NCBI RefSeq assembly: GCF_016786355.1
Contig: NZ_JADWYX010000003.1
Span: forward strand, 62,001-126,000
Direction: 5' to 3'
Source of the DNA: Frankia sp. AgB1.9
GTDB lineage: Bacteria; Actinomycetota; Actinomycetes; Frankiales; Frankiaceae
Length of the DNA: 64,000 nt
Positions within the stretch are counted from its first letter, which is position 1; every line of letters starts with the position of its first letter. A program made the position numbers and the translations under genes. Shown in pieces: positions 16,772 through 24,413 of this stretch. The notes under the pieces are model-generated. The model was not told the DNA's origin. It made no database searches and saw nothing but the letters and a program-made list of their open reading frames with translations.

Positions 16772-17767
16772 CTAGCGGCTCGCGTACAGAAGCAGCAGGG
16801 CAGCCAGGGCGGCAGCCAGTGGGAGCCCGGTGCGCTCCTCGACGAACGCGAAGGCGCCGCGGGTGTCCAGATCGAGGAAGACCGGTGCGCCCTCGGGGGT
16901 CATCCGCAGGTCGGCCGTCGCGTAGGCGAGGCCGAGCCGGCGGCGCATCCCCTGCAGGCCCTCGACGACGTGGTCGTCGAGGGCGCAGGGCCGTGGCCGC
17001 AGGCTGGTGTCCAGCCGCCAGTCCAGCGGGCCGTCGCCCGGCCGGTTGTCGACAGCGCACGCGAACGTGTCGTCGCCGATCAGGGTCACCCGGATGTCGT
17101 ACGCCGCCGGGACCAGCTCCTGCAGCAGCGTGACCCGCGGCGGGGCACCGGCCAGGGCGCACAGGTCCGGTTCCCTGACCCGGCGGGTCGCCAGCGTCAC
17201 CGGCATCCGCCGGGCCGACGCGCTGTCGACGGCCTTCGTGACGGCCTCACCGTCATGGTCGGACAGGAACGACCGCAACGCGTCGCCGTCGTCGGTGACG
17301 ATCGTGGCAGGCACCCGCAGACCGAACTCGGCGGCCAGGGCCAGCTGGTGCAGCGTGTACCCGGCGGACGACTCGACGGCCGGCGGGTTGACCCAGCGGG
17401 CCGGCCCGCCCGACAGCGCGCCGAGGAGCGCCGCGGCGGCCTCCCGGCGAGCCACCTCAAGGTGCGCGTCGTCCAGACCAGGCGGCGGTAGCAGCAGGTA
17501 TTCGGTCAGCAGGCCGTCAGGCCCGTGATGGACCGCGGGCCGCACGAAGACGCTGCCGACATCGGCCGGACGCAGCGTCCGCCCGGCCAGCACCAGCCCG
17601 CCGAGTCCGGTCCGGTCGAGATGCCAGCGCAGGCCGTCCCCGCGCCGGAGCCAGTCGTCGTCCAGCCACAGGGTGCGCGAGGCCGGCAGGTGTTCCGCGA
17701 CCGCCGCGGCATCCCGGTCACCGGCCTGGGCCAGCAGGAGGACGACGGGCGCATGCGTGCCGGTCAC
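16772..17767 (-). CDS. ATP-grasp ligase of the RimK/MvdD type
   Basis: 331 residues from a GTG; GGGAGAGG precedes it. The central and C-terminal parts carry ATP-grasp features: the core Lys in GEAVTKAVDSAS, the LLQELVPAAYDIRVTLIGD strand, and the metal-binding end FLDLDTRGAFAFVEERTGLPLAAAL, which fits the family of ATP-grasp peptide maturases (microviridin and related RiPP enzymes) where the Asn-containing N-P-x-G is here D-T-R-G. Such enzymes make amide or ester bonds in a precursor peptide. A possible 22-codon peptide gene ends 4 bases before it. No partner methyltransferase is adjacent. Confidence 0.8.
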   Translation of the reverse strand: MTGTHAPVVLLLAQAGDRDAAAVAEHLPASRTLWLDDDWLRRGDGLRWHLDRTGLGGLVLAGRTLRPADVGSVFVRPAVHHGPDGLLTEYLLLPPPGLDDAHLEVARREAAAALLGALSGGPARWVNPPAVESSAGYTLHQLALAAEFGLRVPATIVTDDGDALRSFLSDHDGEAVTKAVDSASARRMPVTLATRRVREPDLCALAGAPPRVTLLQELVPAAYDIRVTLIGDDTFACAVDNRPGDGPLDWRLDTSLRPRPCALDDHVVEGLQGMRRRLGLAYATADLRMTPEGAPVFLDLDTRGAFAFVEERTGLPLAAALAALLLLYASR

Positions 17768-17771
17768 GGCG

Positions 17772-17840
17772 TCAGCCTCTCCCGGCGTCGGGTCGAACCC
17801 GGTCCGGCTCCTCGGTTCCCCCGAGCTGGAAAGGGCTCAC
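17772..17840 (-). CDS. Candidate 22-residue peptide gene ahead of the ATP-grasp gene
   Basis: A GTG at 17840 with AGGAG just upstream (spacing three bases, shorter than ideal) opens a 22-codon frame that ends four bases before the ATP-grasp start. The peptide begins MSPFQLGGTEEPDR and is rich in Pro, Gly, Glu and Asp, with no Cys. ATP-grasp maturases of this type often sit directly downstream of a short precursor with an acidic core and a PF-like motif near the N-terminus. This is a weak, position-based call; the frame could be chance. Confidence 0.3.
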   Translation of the reverse strand: MSPFQLGGTEEPDRVRPDAGRG

Positions 17841-18076
17841 TGTCTCCTCATGCCGTCACGACCGCACCCCGCAGCTGACGGCGGTCGGGTCCGCCCCCCG
17901 TCATGGACCCGACCGCCGGCCGGCGCCCCGATGGTGCGTGGAACGACCGACGGGTCCAGCATCGCGGGGCCCGACATCACATTTCTTCACAAAGAACGCG
18001 GTGATTCTGGGCCGGCATAACAGCGCGCCGTGACTGGGCCGGCCCTGGTGGACTGCCGGCGGGTCGAGGGGTTGGG

Positions 18077-19063
18077 TCAGCGGCGCGGCTGCGGGGCCTC
18101 GGCGCCGGCGGCCTTCAGGCGGCGCAGCAGGACCTCTGGCCGGCTGTGCCGGGAGCACACGTACATCGCGAAGATCAGCCGCAGGTCGGCGTGCTTGGTC
18201 TGGATGCCGAACCGGTCCATCGCGTGCCGGATCTGGGTGACCACCGTGTGATACGAGAGGCCGGTCTCGGTGGCGATCTCGTGTTCGGTGAATCCGTCGG
18301 CGCAGTACTCCAGGGTGCGCCGTTCCGCGGTGGTGACCAGCGCGGCCCAGTCCTCGGGGGCCTGCGGCGCGGGCGGTGACGCCTGCGGGCCGGTCAAGGG
18401 CAGGCTGATGAAATCCAGCTCGCCCAACCCGGCGTTGGAACACAGTTTCCGGAGTCGTTCCAGCTCCGTGAGATAACGGTCGTCGGATATCGCCAGCTGC
18501 TGGCGGACGGCGGCGACGCGGCGCCCCCGCGCGGTGAGCGCGAGCAGCTGGCCGAATTCGGGGGACACCTTGAGGCCGCATTCGCGCACCGCGTCGGTCA
18601 GCGCCGACGCGAGATGTGGCTTCAGCTCGAACGGGCGGTGCCGCGCGTCCCACACGGCGTCGGCGAGCGTGACGGGCCCGACCTTCTTGCCATAGACCGC
18701 GCGGGCACCCTGAACCCAGGGCGCGACCAACGCCCGCCATTGTTCCGCCGCGGTGCAGACCACGACGTCGGTACGGCGGACCAGCTCCAGGAACTCCGCC
18801 TCGGTACCCACCCCGACCAGGTCGGCCAGGCAGACCTCGTACTCGGCCCCCGATTCCAGCAGCTGGCGGACACTGGGCGCGTCGGCGACGACGCGTAGCC
18901 GGCGGTCCCGGGCGAGCGCCTGCACGAAACCGAGCCGGGTGACCTCGTGGTCCTCGACGACCGCGACCTGGAGAATCTCGTGGTCACCGTCGAGGCCGCC
19001 GTCACCGCCGGCCGTGGCGCTGACTGCCACCTGGGCTCCCTCCACGTCTCTCTCCGACGTCAC
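18077..19063 (-). CDS. LuxR-family response regulator with degenerate receiver domain
   Basis: 328 residues from a GTG; a second GTG at 19030 has a better Shine-Dalgarno (GGAGGGAG) and may be the real start. The N-terminal region (about 29-150) has receiver features: VAVVEDHEVTR acidic pair, CLADLVG where the phospho-Asp would be, and YGKKVGP with the conserved Lys. It lacks the typical D-[IVL]-x-M-P segment. A long middle leads to a LuxR HTH near the C-terminus (TEHEIATETGLSYHTVVTQIRHAMDRFGIQTK). It lies nine bases after the kinase gene, forming a kinase-regulator operon. Confidence 0.85.
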   Translation of the reverse strand: MTSERDVEGAQVAVSATAGGDGGLDGDHEILQVAVVEDHEVTRLGFVQALARDRRLRVVADAPSVRQLLESGAEYEVCLADLVGVGTEAEFLELVRRTDVVVCTAAEQWRALVAPWVQGARAVYGKKVGPVTLADAVWDARHRPFELKPHLASALTDAVRECGLKVSPEFGQLLALTARGRRVAAVRQQLAISDDRYLTELERLRKLCSNAGLGELDFISLPLTGPQASPPAPQAPEDWAALVTTAERRTLEYCADGFTEHEIATETGLSYHTVVTQIRHAMDRFGIQTKHADLRLIFAMYVCSRHSRPEVLLRRLKAAGAEAPQPRR

Positions 19064-19072
19064 GCCGGCCGC

Positions 19073-20578
19073 CTACTCGGATGGGCTGACCGGAAGCCTG
19101 AGTGTTACCTGGGTGCAGCCGGGGACCGATTCCAACGCGAGCGTCCCGCCCCACCGGGCGAGTCTTTCGGCGTGGCCCGCGAGGGACCGGGTCGCGGACA
19201 CGCCCTGTCGGAGAATCTCGGGCGGGAATCCCTTCCCCTCGTCCGTGACCACCAGCTCGACGATATCGGCGCCGGTGCCTGCGCCATCGGTTCCCGAGAC
19301 CAGGCCGGCGTGCAGCAGGGCCTCGTGGACGCCCGCGTTGCGCGGGACGTTAATCAATATGGCGCGCAGTGCCTCTTCGAGGAGGTTCACCTGCGTGACG
19401 TCGACGACGTCGGTGGCCTCGGTCAGCCGACCGGCGAGAATCAGCTCCACCTGCAGGCCGATGAGCTCGGCCTCGCCGACCTGCCGGTGCAGCATCGCGA
19501 TGAGCGGCACCTTCTCGCTGAACCGGCCGGTCGCCACGAACGTGTTCAGCCGCTCGGCGGCCACGATCACTGCGGACCGTGCGCGCGCGACCCCGGGAAG
19601 GTCCGCGGGATCGAGACGTTCGAACATCACGAACGTGTTGCCGAGATGGTTGTGCAGCTCGACCGTGAGCATGCGGCGCTGCTCCTCCTCGGAAAGTCGC
19701 TCACCCATGTCGGACAGCTCGCCGGCCAGCGTCAGCAGGAAGCGGGCACCCCGCCGGATCAGATAGGCGAGCGCGACGAAGCCGGAAATCCCGATGAGCA
19801 CGTCCGCGTGGCCAAGCGCACGTGGGCTGACCAGTCCGACGACGAAGGCGTATGACGCCACGATCGCCGCCGTGCCGCCGACCAGCAGGCGCAGCGGCAG
19901 CCCGATCGCGGAACCGATCGCGGCGCCGGTGATCTGCTCGGTGGTCAGTGCGACGACCGGCGCCATCGCGTCAAGGCGAATGCCCGCCGGGAGTGCCAAG
20001 GCGCAGGAAAGAAGAATCAGAACCGCGGTCGTCAGCTCGACCTGGGCCGCCCGCAGGTCGTAGACCAACGGACGCCCGGGTCGATGCCGGGGTGCGTCGC
20101 CGGTCGCCTGGGATGAACGCCGCCGGTTGCCGACCAGGTGCGCGACGAACCAGCTCGACTCGGCGACCACCAACACGAGCACGACAATCGCCGGTGCCAG
20201 GTTCGCCGCGCGCAGACGTGCGGCGGTCCCCGGGACGGTAATGGCCAGCTGGACGGCATGGATGAGGCGGAAGATCAGCAGAATCCTGATCATCTGCCAT
20301 TCCATGTCGCGGCGCGCGGCGGCATACCGCCGGGGACGTGGGAATGTCGCGGGCAGGTCGCGTGACCGGCGGTGCCACGTCGGCAAACCCGGAATGCTGA
20401 CCGTGACGCCCCCTGTCGCGTCGAACCGTGTCGCCTGGAACCGTGTCGCCTGGAACCCTGTCGCGTCGAACGTGCCGCCCGTTGCGCCGGACAGTTGCCG
20501 CAAGAGTAGCGGTTCATCCGCCTTTCGATGGTCCTGGGTGACGGTGGGCGACGAGTCCTGATGATGGAGGTAGCTCAT
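19073..20578 (-). CDS. Histidine kinase of the NarL/DesK type with pentapeptide repeats near the N-terminus
   Basis: 501 residues from the ATG at 20578, which has AGGAG seven bases upstream; a longer frame to 20761 lacks a signal and would cover the next gene. Residues about 90-115 relative to that longer frame spell four degenerate pentapeptides (FDATG, FQATR). Five or six transmembrane helices follow, then HisKA_3 (LTVELHNHLGNTFVMFERL, His in ELHNH) and a HATPase_c domain (EEALRAILINVPRNAG, VTDEGKGFPP). It would phosphorylate the LuxR-type product next door. Its start codon overlaps the divergent gene's start on the other strand in the palindrome CATG at 20576-20579. Confidence 0.85.
   Translation of the reverse strand: MSYLHHQDSSPTVTQDHRKADEPLLLRQLSGATGGTFDATGFQATRFQATRFDATGGVTVSIPGLPTWHRRSRDLPATFPRPRRYAAARRDMEWQMIRILLIFRLIHAVQLAITVPGTAARLRAANLAPAIVVLVLVVAESSWFVAHLVGNRRRSSQATGDAPRHRPGRPLVYDLRAAQVELTTAVLILLSCALALPAGIRLDAMAPVVALTTEQITGAAIGSAIGLPLRLLVGGTAAIVASYAFVVGLVSPRALGHADVLIGISGFVALAYLIRRGARFLLTLAGELSDMGERLSEEEQRRMLTVELHNHLGNTFVMFERLDPADLPGVARARSAVIVAAERLNTFVATGRFSEKVPLIAMLHRQVGEAELIGLQVELILAGRLTEATDVVDVTQVNLLEEALRAILINVPRNAGVHEALLHAGLVSGTDGAGTGADIVELVVTDEGKGFPPEILRQGVSATRSLAGHAERLARWGGTLALESVPGCTQVTLRLPVSPSE
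20415..20473. repeat. 15-bp tandem repeat, nearly four units
   Basis: Units GTCGCGTCGAACCGT, GTCGCCTGGAACCGT, GTCGCCTGGAACCCT and a final GTCGCGTCGAACGT. On the minus strand they are in frame and encode pentapeptides (FDATG/FQATR) of the histidine kinase. Confidence 0.8.
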
Positions 20579-21113
20579 GGCAAAGCTCCTGTACTCGGCC
20601 ACGATGTCCCTGGACGGCTTCATCTCCGGCCCGGGCGGCGACATGTCCTGGCTGGCCGAGCACCTCGCGGACGACCCGGTGGTCGACGACCTGATCGGCC
20701 AGATCGGCGCCATCCTGGTCGGCCGGCGCACCTTCGACGGCGACGACCCGAACCGTGACACCGAGAAGGAAGGCGCCTTTCAGGGCGCCTGGGACGGTCC
20801 GCAGGTCGTGCTCACCCACCGTGTCCCGGACAGCGTGGTTCCGGGCGTCACCTTCGCCGGCGCGCTGGCTGACGCCGTCGCCGCGGCGAAGGATGCGGCG
20901 GGCGACCGGTACGTCAACATCCTGGGCGCCGACGTCGCCCGCCAGTGCCTCCAGGCCGGCCTGCTCGACGAGATCCTCGTCTTCGTCGCCCCGGTCCTCC
21001 TCGGCGCCGGGACCCGCCTGTTCAGCCAGGCCGACGGCGGCTCCGTCCGGTTGGTGCCGATCAGCCAGAGCATCGGGCCGGTCGGCGCGCGGCTCTGGTT
21101 CCGCGTCGCCTGA
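20577..21113 (+). CDS. Dihydrofolate reductase-like (RibD C-terminal) protein
   Basis: 178 residues from an ATG with GGAGG six bases upstream. The opening MAKLLYSATMSLDGFISGPGG is diagnostic of the RibD_C/dihydrofolate reductase fold; later IGAILVGRRTFD and VLTHRVPD bind the nicotinamide cofactor, and EILVFVAPVLLGAGTRLF closes the sheet. These stand-alone actinobacterial proteins reduce unknown substrates with NADPH; true folate reductase activity is unlikely because of the missing folate loop. Divergent from the kinase gene with overlapping start codons, so the two transcripts must be antisense at their 5' ends. Confidence 0.88.
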   Translation: MAKLLYSATMSLDGFISGPGGDMSWLAEHLADDPVVDDLIGQIGAILVGRRTFDGDDPNRDTEKEGAFQGAWDGPQVVLTHRVPDSVVPGVTFAGALADAVAAAKDAAGDRYVNILGADVARQCLQAGLLDEILVFVAPVLLGAGTRLFSQADGGSVRLVPISQSIGPVGARLWFRVA

Positions 21114-21150
21114 CGGCCGCACATCCCGACGTGGTTGTCAACCGACGTCA

Positions 21151-21187
21151 CCTACGTACTTGCCAACCTGTGTCTCCTACGTACTTG
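21151..21187. promoter_or_regulatory. Direct repeat CCTACGTACTTG upstream of the P450 gene
   Basis: The 12-mer occurs at 21151-21162 and 21176-21187, 25 bases apart; each contains the palindromic TACGTA. Placed 64-100 bases before the P450 start in an otherwise AT-richer stretch, it looks like a pair of regulator binding sites. Confidence 0.45.
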
Positions 21188-21250
21188 TCAGTCAGTGTTC
21201 TGTATGTAAACTGACGACGCCAGGAGCGGCCAGGTCTCGGGAGGTATGCG

Positions 21251-22513
21251 GTGGCGAGCTGCGACGTGGCTGTCGACGGCGGCACGGGCGACGACGCGCT
21301 GACGGAGCTTCCCGACGACAAGCCCGACACCCGGATCGTCAGCGGCGACTTCTGGGGAGGCGACCCGCACGAAGGCCTTACCTGGCTGCGCGAGCACGAC
21401 CCGGTTCACTGGGACCCCGACGGTGAGATCTGGGGCATCACGAAGTACGCGGACGTCCGCGAGGTCTCCCGGCGGCCCGAGATCTTCTCGAACGCCAGCG
21501 GGTTCCGTCCCGAGGTCAACGGCTTCCCGATGATGCTCGAGATGGACGACCCGGCACACTGGCGGCGGCGCAAGCTCCTGAACAAGGGCTTCACGCCGCG
21601 CCGGGTGCAGGACCAGCGGGCCCGGATCGAGACCGTCGCCCAGGCCATCGTCGACCGGGTCTGCGAACGCGGCGAATGCGACTTCGTCTGGGACATCGCG
21701 GCCTGGCTGCCGCTCATCGTCATCGGCGACCTGATCGGCGCGGTGCCGGCCATGTACCCGGACCTGCTGCGCTGGTCGGACGACATGCTGCGTGGCCAGG
21801 GCCAGTTCGACAATCCGGCGGCCGCCGGAAAGATGATGACGGCGGCGGCCGAGTACTCCGAGTATTTCGCAGGCGTGCTGGCGGACCGGCGCTCGTGCCC
21901 GCGCGACGACCTGCTCAGCGTGCTCGCGCACGCGGAGGTCGACGGCGACCGGCTCGACGACGAGTCCATGTTGTACGAGTCGCTGCTGCTGTTGATCGGC
22001 GGCGACGAGACCACCCGGCACGTGATCACCGGTGGGCTCTACCAGCTGCTGGTCGACCGGGAGAACTGGGACCGGCTGCGCGCGGACCGGTCCCTGCTGC
22101 CGGGCGCCATCGAGGAGATGCTGCGCTGGGTGAGCCCGATCCGGAACATGAACCGCACGCTCACGGAGGACACCACCCTGCGCGGCCGCCAGCTGCGCGC
22201 CGGCCAGAAGCTGCTGTTGCTCTACCCGTCGGCGAACCGGGACGAGGAGGTCTTCCCCGACCCGTTCCGCTTCGACATCACCCGTAGCCCGAACGACCAT
22301 CTCGCGTTCGGCCTGGGGACCCATTTCTGCCTGGGTAACTCGTTGGCCCGGCTGGAGCTGAACGTCCTCTTCCAGACGGTGCTCGACCGGCTGCCCGACC
22401 TGGACCTCGTCGTGCCCGAGGAGCCGGCGCTGCGGCCGGCGAACTTCGTCAGCGGCTACGAGTCGCTCAAGGTCACCTTCACCCCGACGAAACCGGTCGG
22501 CGCGACGCTCTGA
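21251..22513 (+). CDS. Cytochrome P450
   Basis: 420 residues from a GTG with GGGAGG upstream. Heme-binding motif FGLGTHFCLGN with Cys about 360, I-helix LIGGDETTRH (about residue 250, Thr for oxygen activation), ExxR in EEMLRW, and the aromatic FRFDITRSP before the heme loop. Full length for a soluble bacterial class I P450, which would need a ferredoxin supplied elsewhere. The I-helix G-G-D-E-T-T-R-H form is common in actinobacterial sterol/terpene or fatty-acid hydroxylases. It heads a group with an enoyl-CoA hydratase and a TetR gene, suggesting oxidation of a lipid-like substrate. Confidence 0.95.
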   Translation: MASCDVAVDGGTGDDALTELPDDKPDTRIVSGDFWGGDPHEGLTWLREHDPVHWDPDGEIWGITKYADVREVSRRPEIFSNASGFRPEVNGFPMMLEMDDPAHWRRRKLLNKGFTPRRVQDQRARIETVAQAIVDRVCERGECDFVWDIAAWLPLIVIGDLIGAVPAMYPDLLRWSDDMLRGQGQFDNPAAAGKMMTAAAEYSEYFAGVLADRRSCPRDDLLSVLAHAEVDGDRLDDESMLYESLLLLIGGDETTRHVITGGLYQLLVDRENWDRLRADRSLLPGAIEEMLRWVSPIRNMNRTLTEDTTLRGRQLRAGQKLLLLYPSANRDEEVFPDPFRFDITRSPNDHLAFGLGTHFCLGNSLARLELNVLFQTVLDRLPDLDLVVPEEPALRPANFVSGYESLKVTFTPTKPVGATL

Positions 22514-22599
22514 CCCGTAACCGGGGCATCCCGAGGTGCCTGCCCTGGAGGCGGGGAAGCCCTCGACGCGGGCGGCGCCGTGAGCCGACACTGCATCCC

Positions 22600-23529
22600 G
22601 TGCCCGAGACGACCGCTTCGCCGGAAACCGCCAGAACCGCTGGCGCTGAACCCACCGAACCCGCCTTAGGGGCCGAGCCGCGACCGGAGCCGACCGTGGA
22701 CGAGGTGCTGCTGACGTCCACCGTCGGACGGGTCCGGCTGCTGACCCTCAACCGGCCCCGGCAGGCCAACGCGTTCAGTTCGGCGCTCTACCTCGCGACG
22801 GCTGACGCCCTGATCGAGGCGGCGACCGACGACGGTGTCGGCGCCCTCGTGCTGACCGGCGCCGGCAGGTCGTTCTCCGCTGGCACCGACCTCGTCGAGA
22901 TGGCCGCCCAGGCCCAGGCCACCGCGGCCGGCCGCCCGACCGAGACCGGCCAGGACCCGGCGACCTCGGCCGGCGGCGCGGGCGCCGGGTCGTTCAACGC
23001 GTTCATGGACGCGTTGATCGCCTTCCCCAAGCCGCTGCTTGCCGCGGTCAACGGCGCCGGCGTCGGGCTGGGCCTGACGATGCTCGCCCACTGCGACATC
23101 GTCTTCATCGCCGAGGGCGCTCGGCTGCTGGCGCCGTTCACCGCGATGGGCGTCGCGCCCGAGGCGGGGAGCAGCTACCTGCTGCCACGTCGGATGGGTC
23201 GCCAGCGGGCGGCCAGGGCGTTGCTCGCCTCCGAGTGGATCTCTGCGGCCGAGGCGGTGGACGTCGGGCTCGCGCTGGCGGCCTACCCGGCGCAGACGCT
23301 GCTGGCCGAGACGCTCGCCCTCGCGACGACGATCGCGGACCGTCCGCTCGCGTCGATTCTCGCGACGACGCGACTGATCCGCGCCGCCGAGCGAGCCGGC
23401 GTCGAGCAGGCCAGGCAGGCCGAGAACGCGGCCTTCGCGGAGCTGCTGCGCCGGCCGGACCTGGGCGGCGACATCCTGCGCCGGCTCGATCCGACCAGCC
23501 GCGACGAAGCCACCGACGGTGAGTCCTGA
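22600..23529 (+). CDS. Enoyl-CoA hydratase/isomerase
   Basis: 309 residues from a GTG 86 bases after the P450. Crotonase features: LLTLNRPRQANAFSSAL, oxyanion-hole FSAGTDLVEM, KPLLAAVNGAGVGLGLTMLAHCDI with the second oxyanion Gly, and PEAGSSYLLPRRMG with a Glu at the catalytic site. A 35-residue N-terminal Pro/Glu-rich extension and a Gly/Ala insert (about 115-135) are unusual. It would hydrate or isomerise an enoyl-CoA in beta-oxidation. Likely transcribed with the P450. Confidence 0.92.
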   Translation: MPETTASPETARTAGAEPTEPALGAEPRPEPTVDEVLLTSTVGRVRLLTLNRPRQANAFSSALYLATADALIEAATDDGVGALVLTGAGRSFSAGTDLVEMAAQAQATAAGRPTETGQDPATSAGGAGAGSFNAFMDALIAFPKPLLAAVNGAGVGLGLTMLAHCDIVFIAEGARLLAPFTAMGVAPEAGSSYLLPRRMGRQRAARALLASEWISAAEAVDVGLALAAYPAQTLLAETLALATTIADRPLASILATTRLIRAAERAGVEQARQAENAAFAELLRRPDLGGDILRRLDPTSRDEATDGES

Positions 23530-23686
23530 CCTACCCCAGCCGGCGGACCACCGGTACTCTCCGTCGCGCGAGCCGTTCTACGGTCGGCAAGGCGGACTAG
23601 GGTGTAGATCTACCTGACAATGCCGAGTCACCCGAGGTCTTCACGGCCCCGGGCGGGTGCGGACGAGTTCGAGGCAGAGGAGCACG

Positions 23687-24406
23687 GTGGAACCGACCGG
23701 CGACGGCGCGGCTGACGCGCAGCCGCGGCAGGTTCGACGCGCTCCCTGGTCCGGGCGGTCCCCGGCGGCGGCGGCCGAGTCGGCCCGCGAGAAGATCATC
23801 GACGCCACCGTGACCTGCATTCGTCGGCACGGGCTGGAACGCACCTCGATCAGCGCGATCGCGACGATCGCCGGCGTCTCCAGACCGACCGTCTACGCCT
23901 ACTTCGACACCCGCGAGGCGCTGGTGTCGGTGGCACTCGAAAAGGCGGGCGCGTCGATCGCCGAACGGGTCGTGGCCGTGGCCCGCCGCCGGTCGAAGAC
24001 GGCCGGGGACTTCGCCGTCGAGGCGCTGATCGCCGCTCGGCGCGAGTTCCGCGCCGAGCCTGCCCTCCACCCGATCAGCCGGGCCCCGGCTGACGCCTGG
24101 GCGGCCAACCAGGCGCTGTCCGAGCAGTCGCTGCAGATCGCCCGCGTCATCCTCGAACCGATCACCAGCTATGACCCGTCGCTGGTGGCGCGGCTCGACG
24201 AGATCACCGAGACGCTGATCCGCTGGCTGCTGTCACTGCTCATCTTCGACAGCGACCGCACGTCCAGCGACACCAAGCTGCGCGCCTACCTGCGCCGCAG
24301 CGTCGTCCCGGCGATCCTTCCCGCGGAGCCGGCCGCCGCGGGCGCCGACGGCCCGGATGGCGAGGAGGCCGGGCCCGAGCCCGTCCACGCCAACCGGGCC
24401 TCCTAG
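23687..24406 (+). CDS. TetR-family transcriptional regulator
   Basis: 239 residues from a GTG with AGAGGAGCAC in front; an ATG-like start ten codons earlier lacks a ribosome binding site. The N-terminal domain reads ARE-KIIDATVTCIRRHGLERTSISAIATIAGVSRPTVYAYFDTREALV in pieces typical of TetR_N (HTH SISAIATIAGVSRPTVYAYF). The C-terminal half is a ligand-binding helical bundle of unknown specificity. It ends eight bases before the end of a convergent exporter gene and follows the P450/hydratase genes, so it may control any of these. Confidence 0.9.
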   Translation: MEPTGDGAADAQPRQVRRAPWSGRSPAAAAESAREKIIDATVTCIRRHGLERTSISAIATIAGVSRPTVYAYFDTREALVSVALEKAGASIAERVVAVARRRSKTAGDFAVEALIAARREFRAEPALHPISRAPADAWAANQALSEQSLQIARVILEPITSYDPSLVARLDEITETLIRWLLSLLIFDSDRTSSDTKLRAYLRRSVVPAILPAEPAAAGADGPDGEEAGPEPVHANRAS

Positions 24407-24413
24407 CCTCGGA

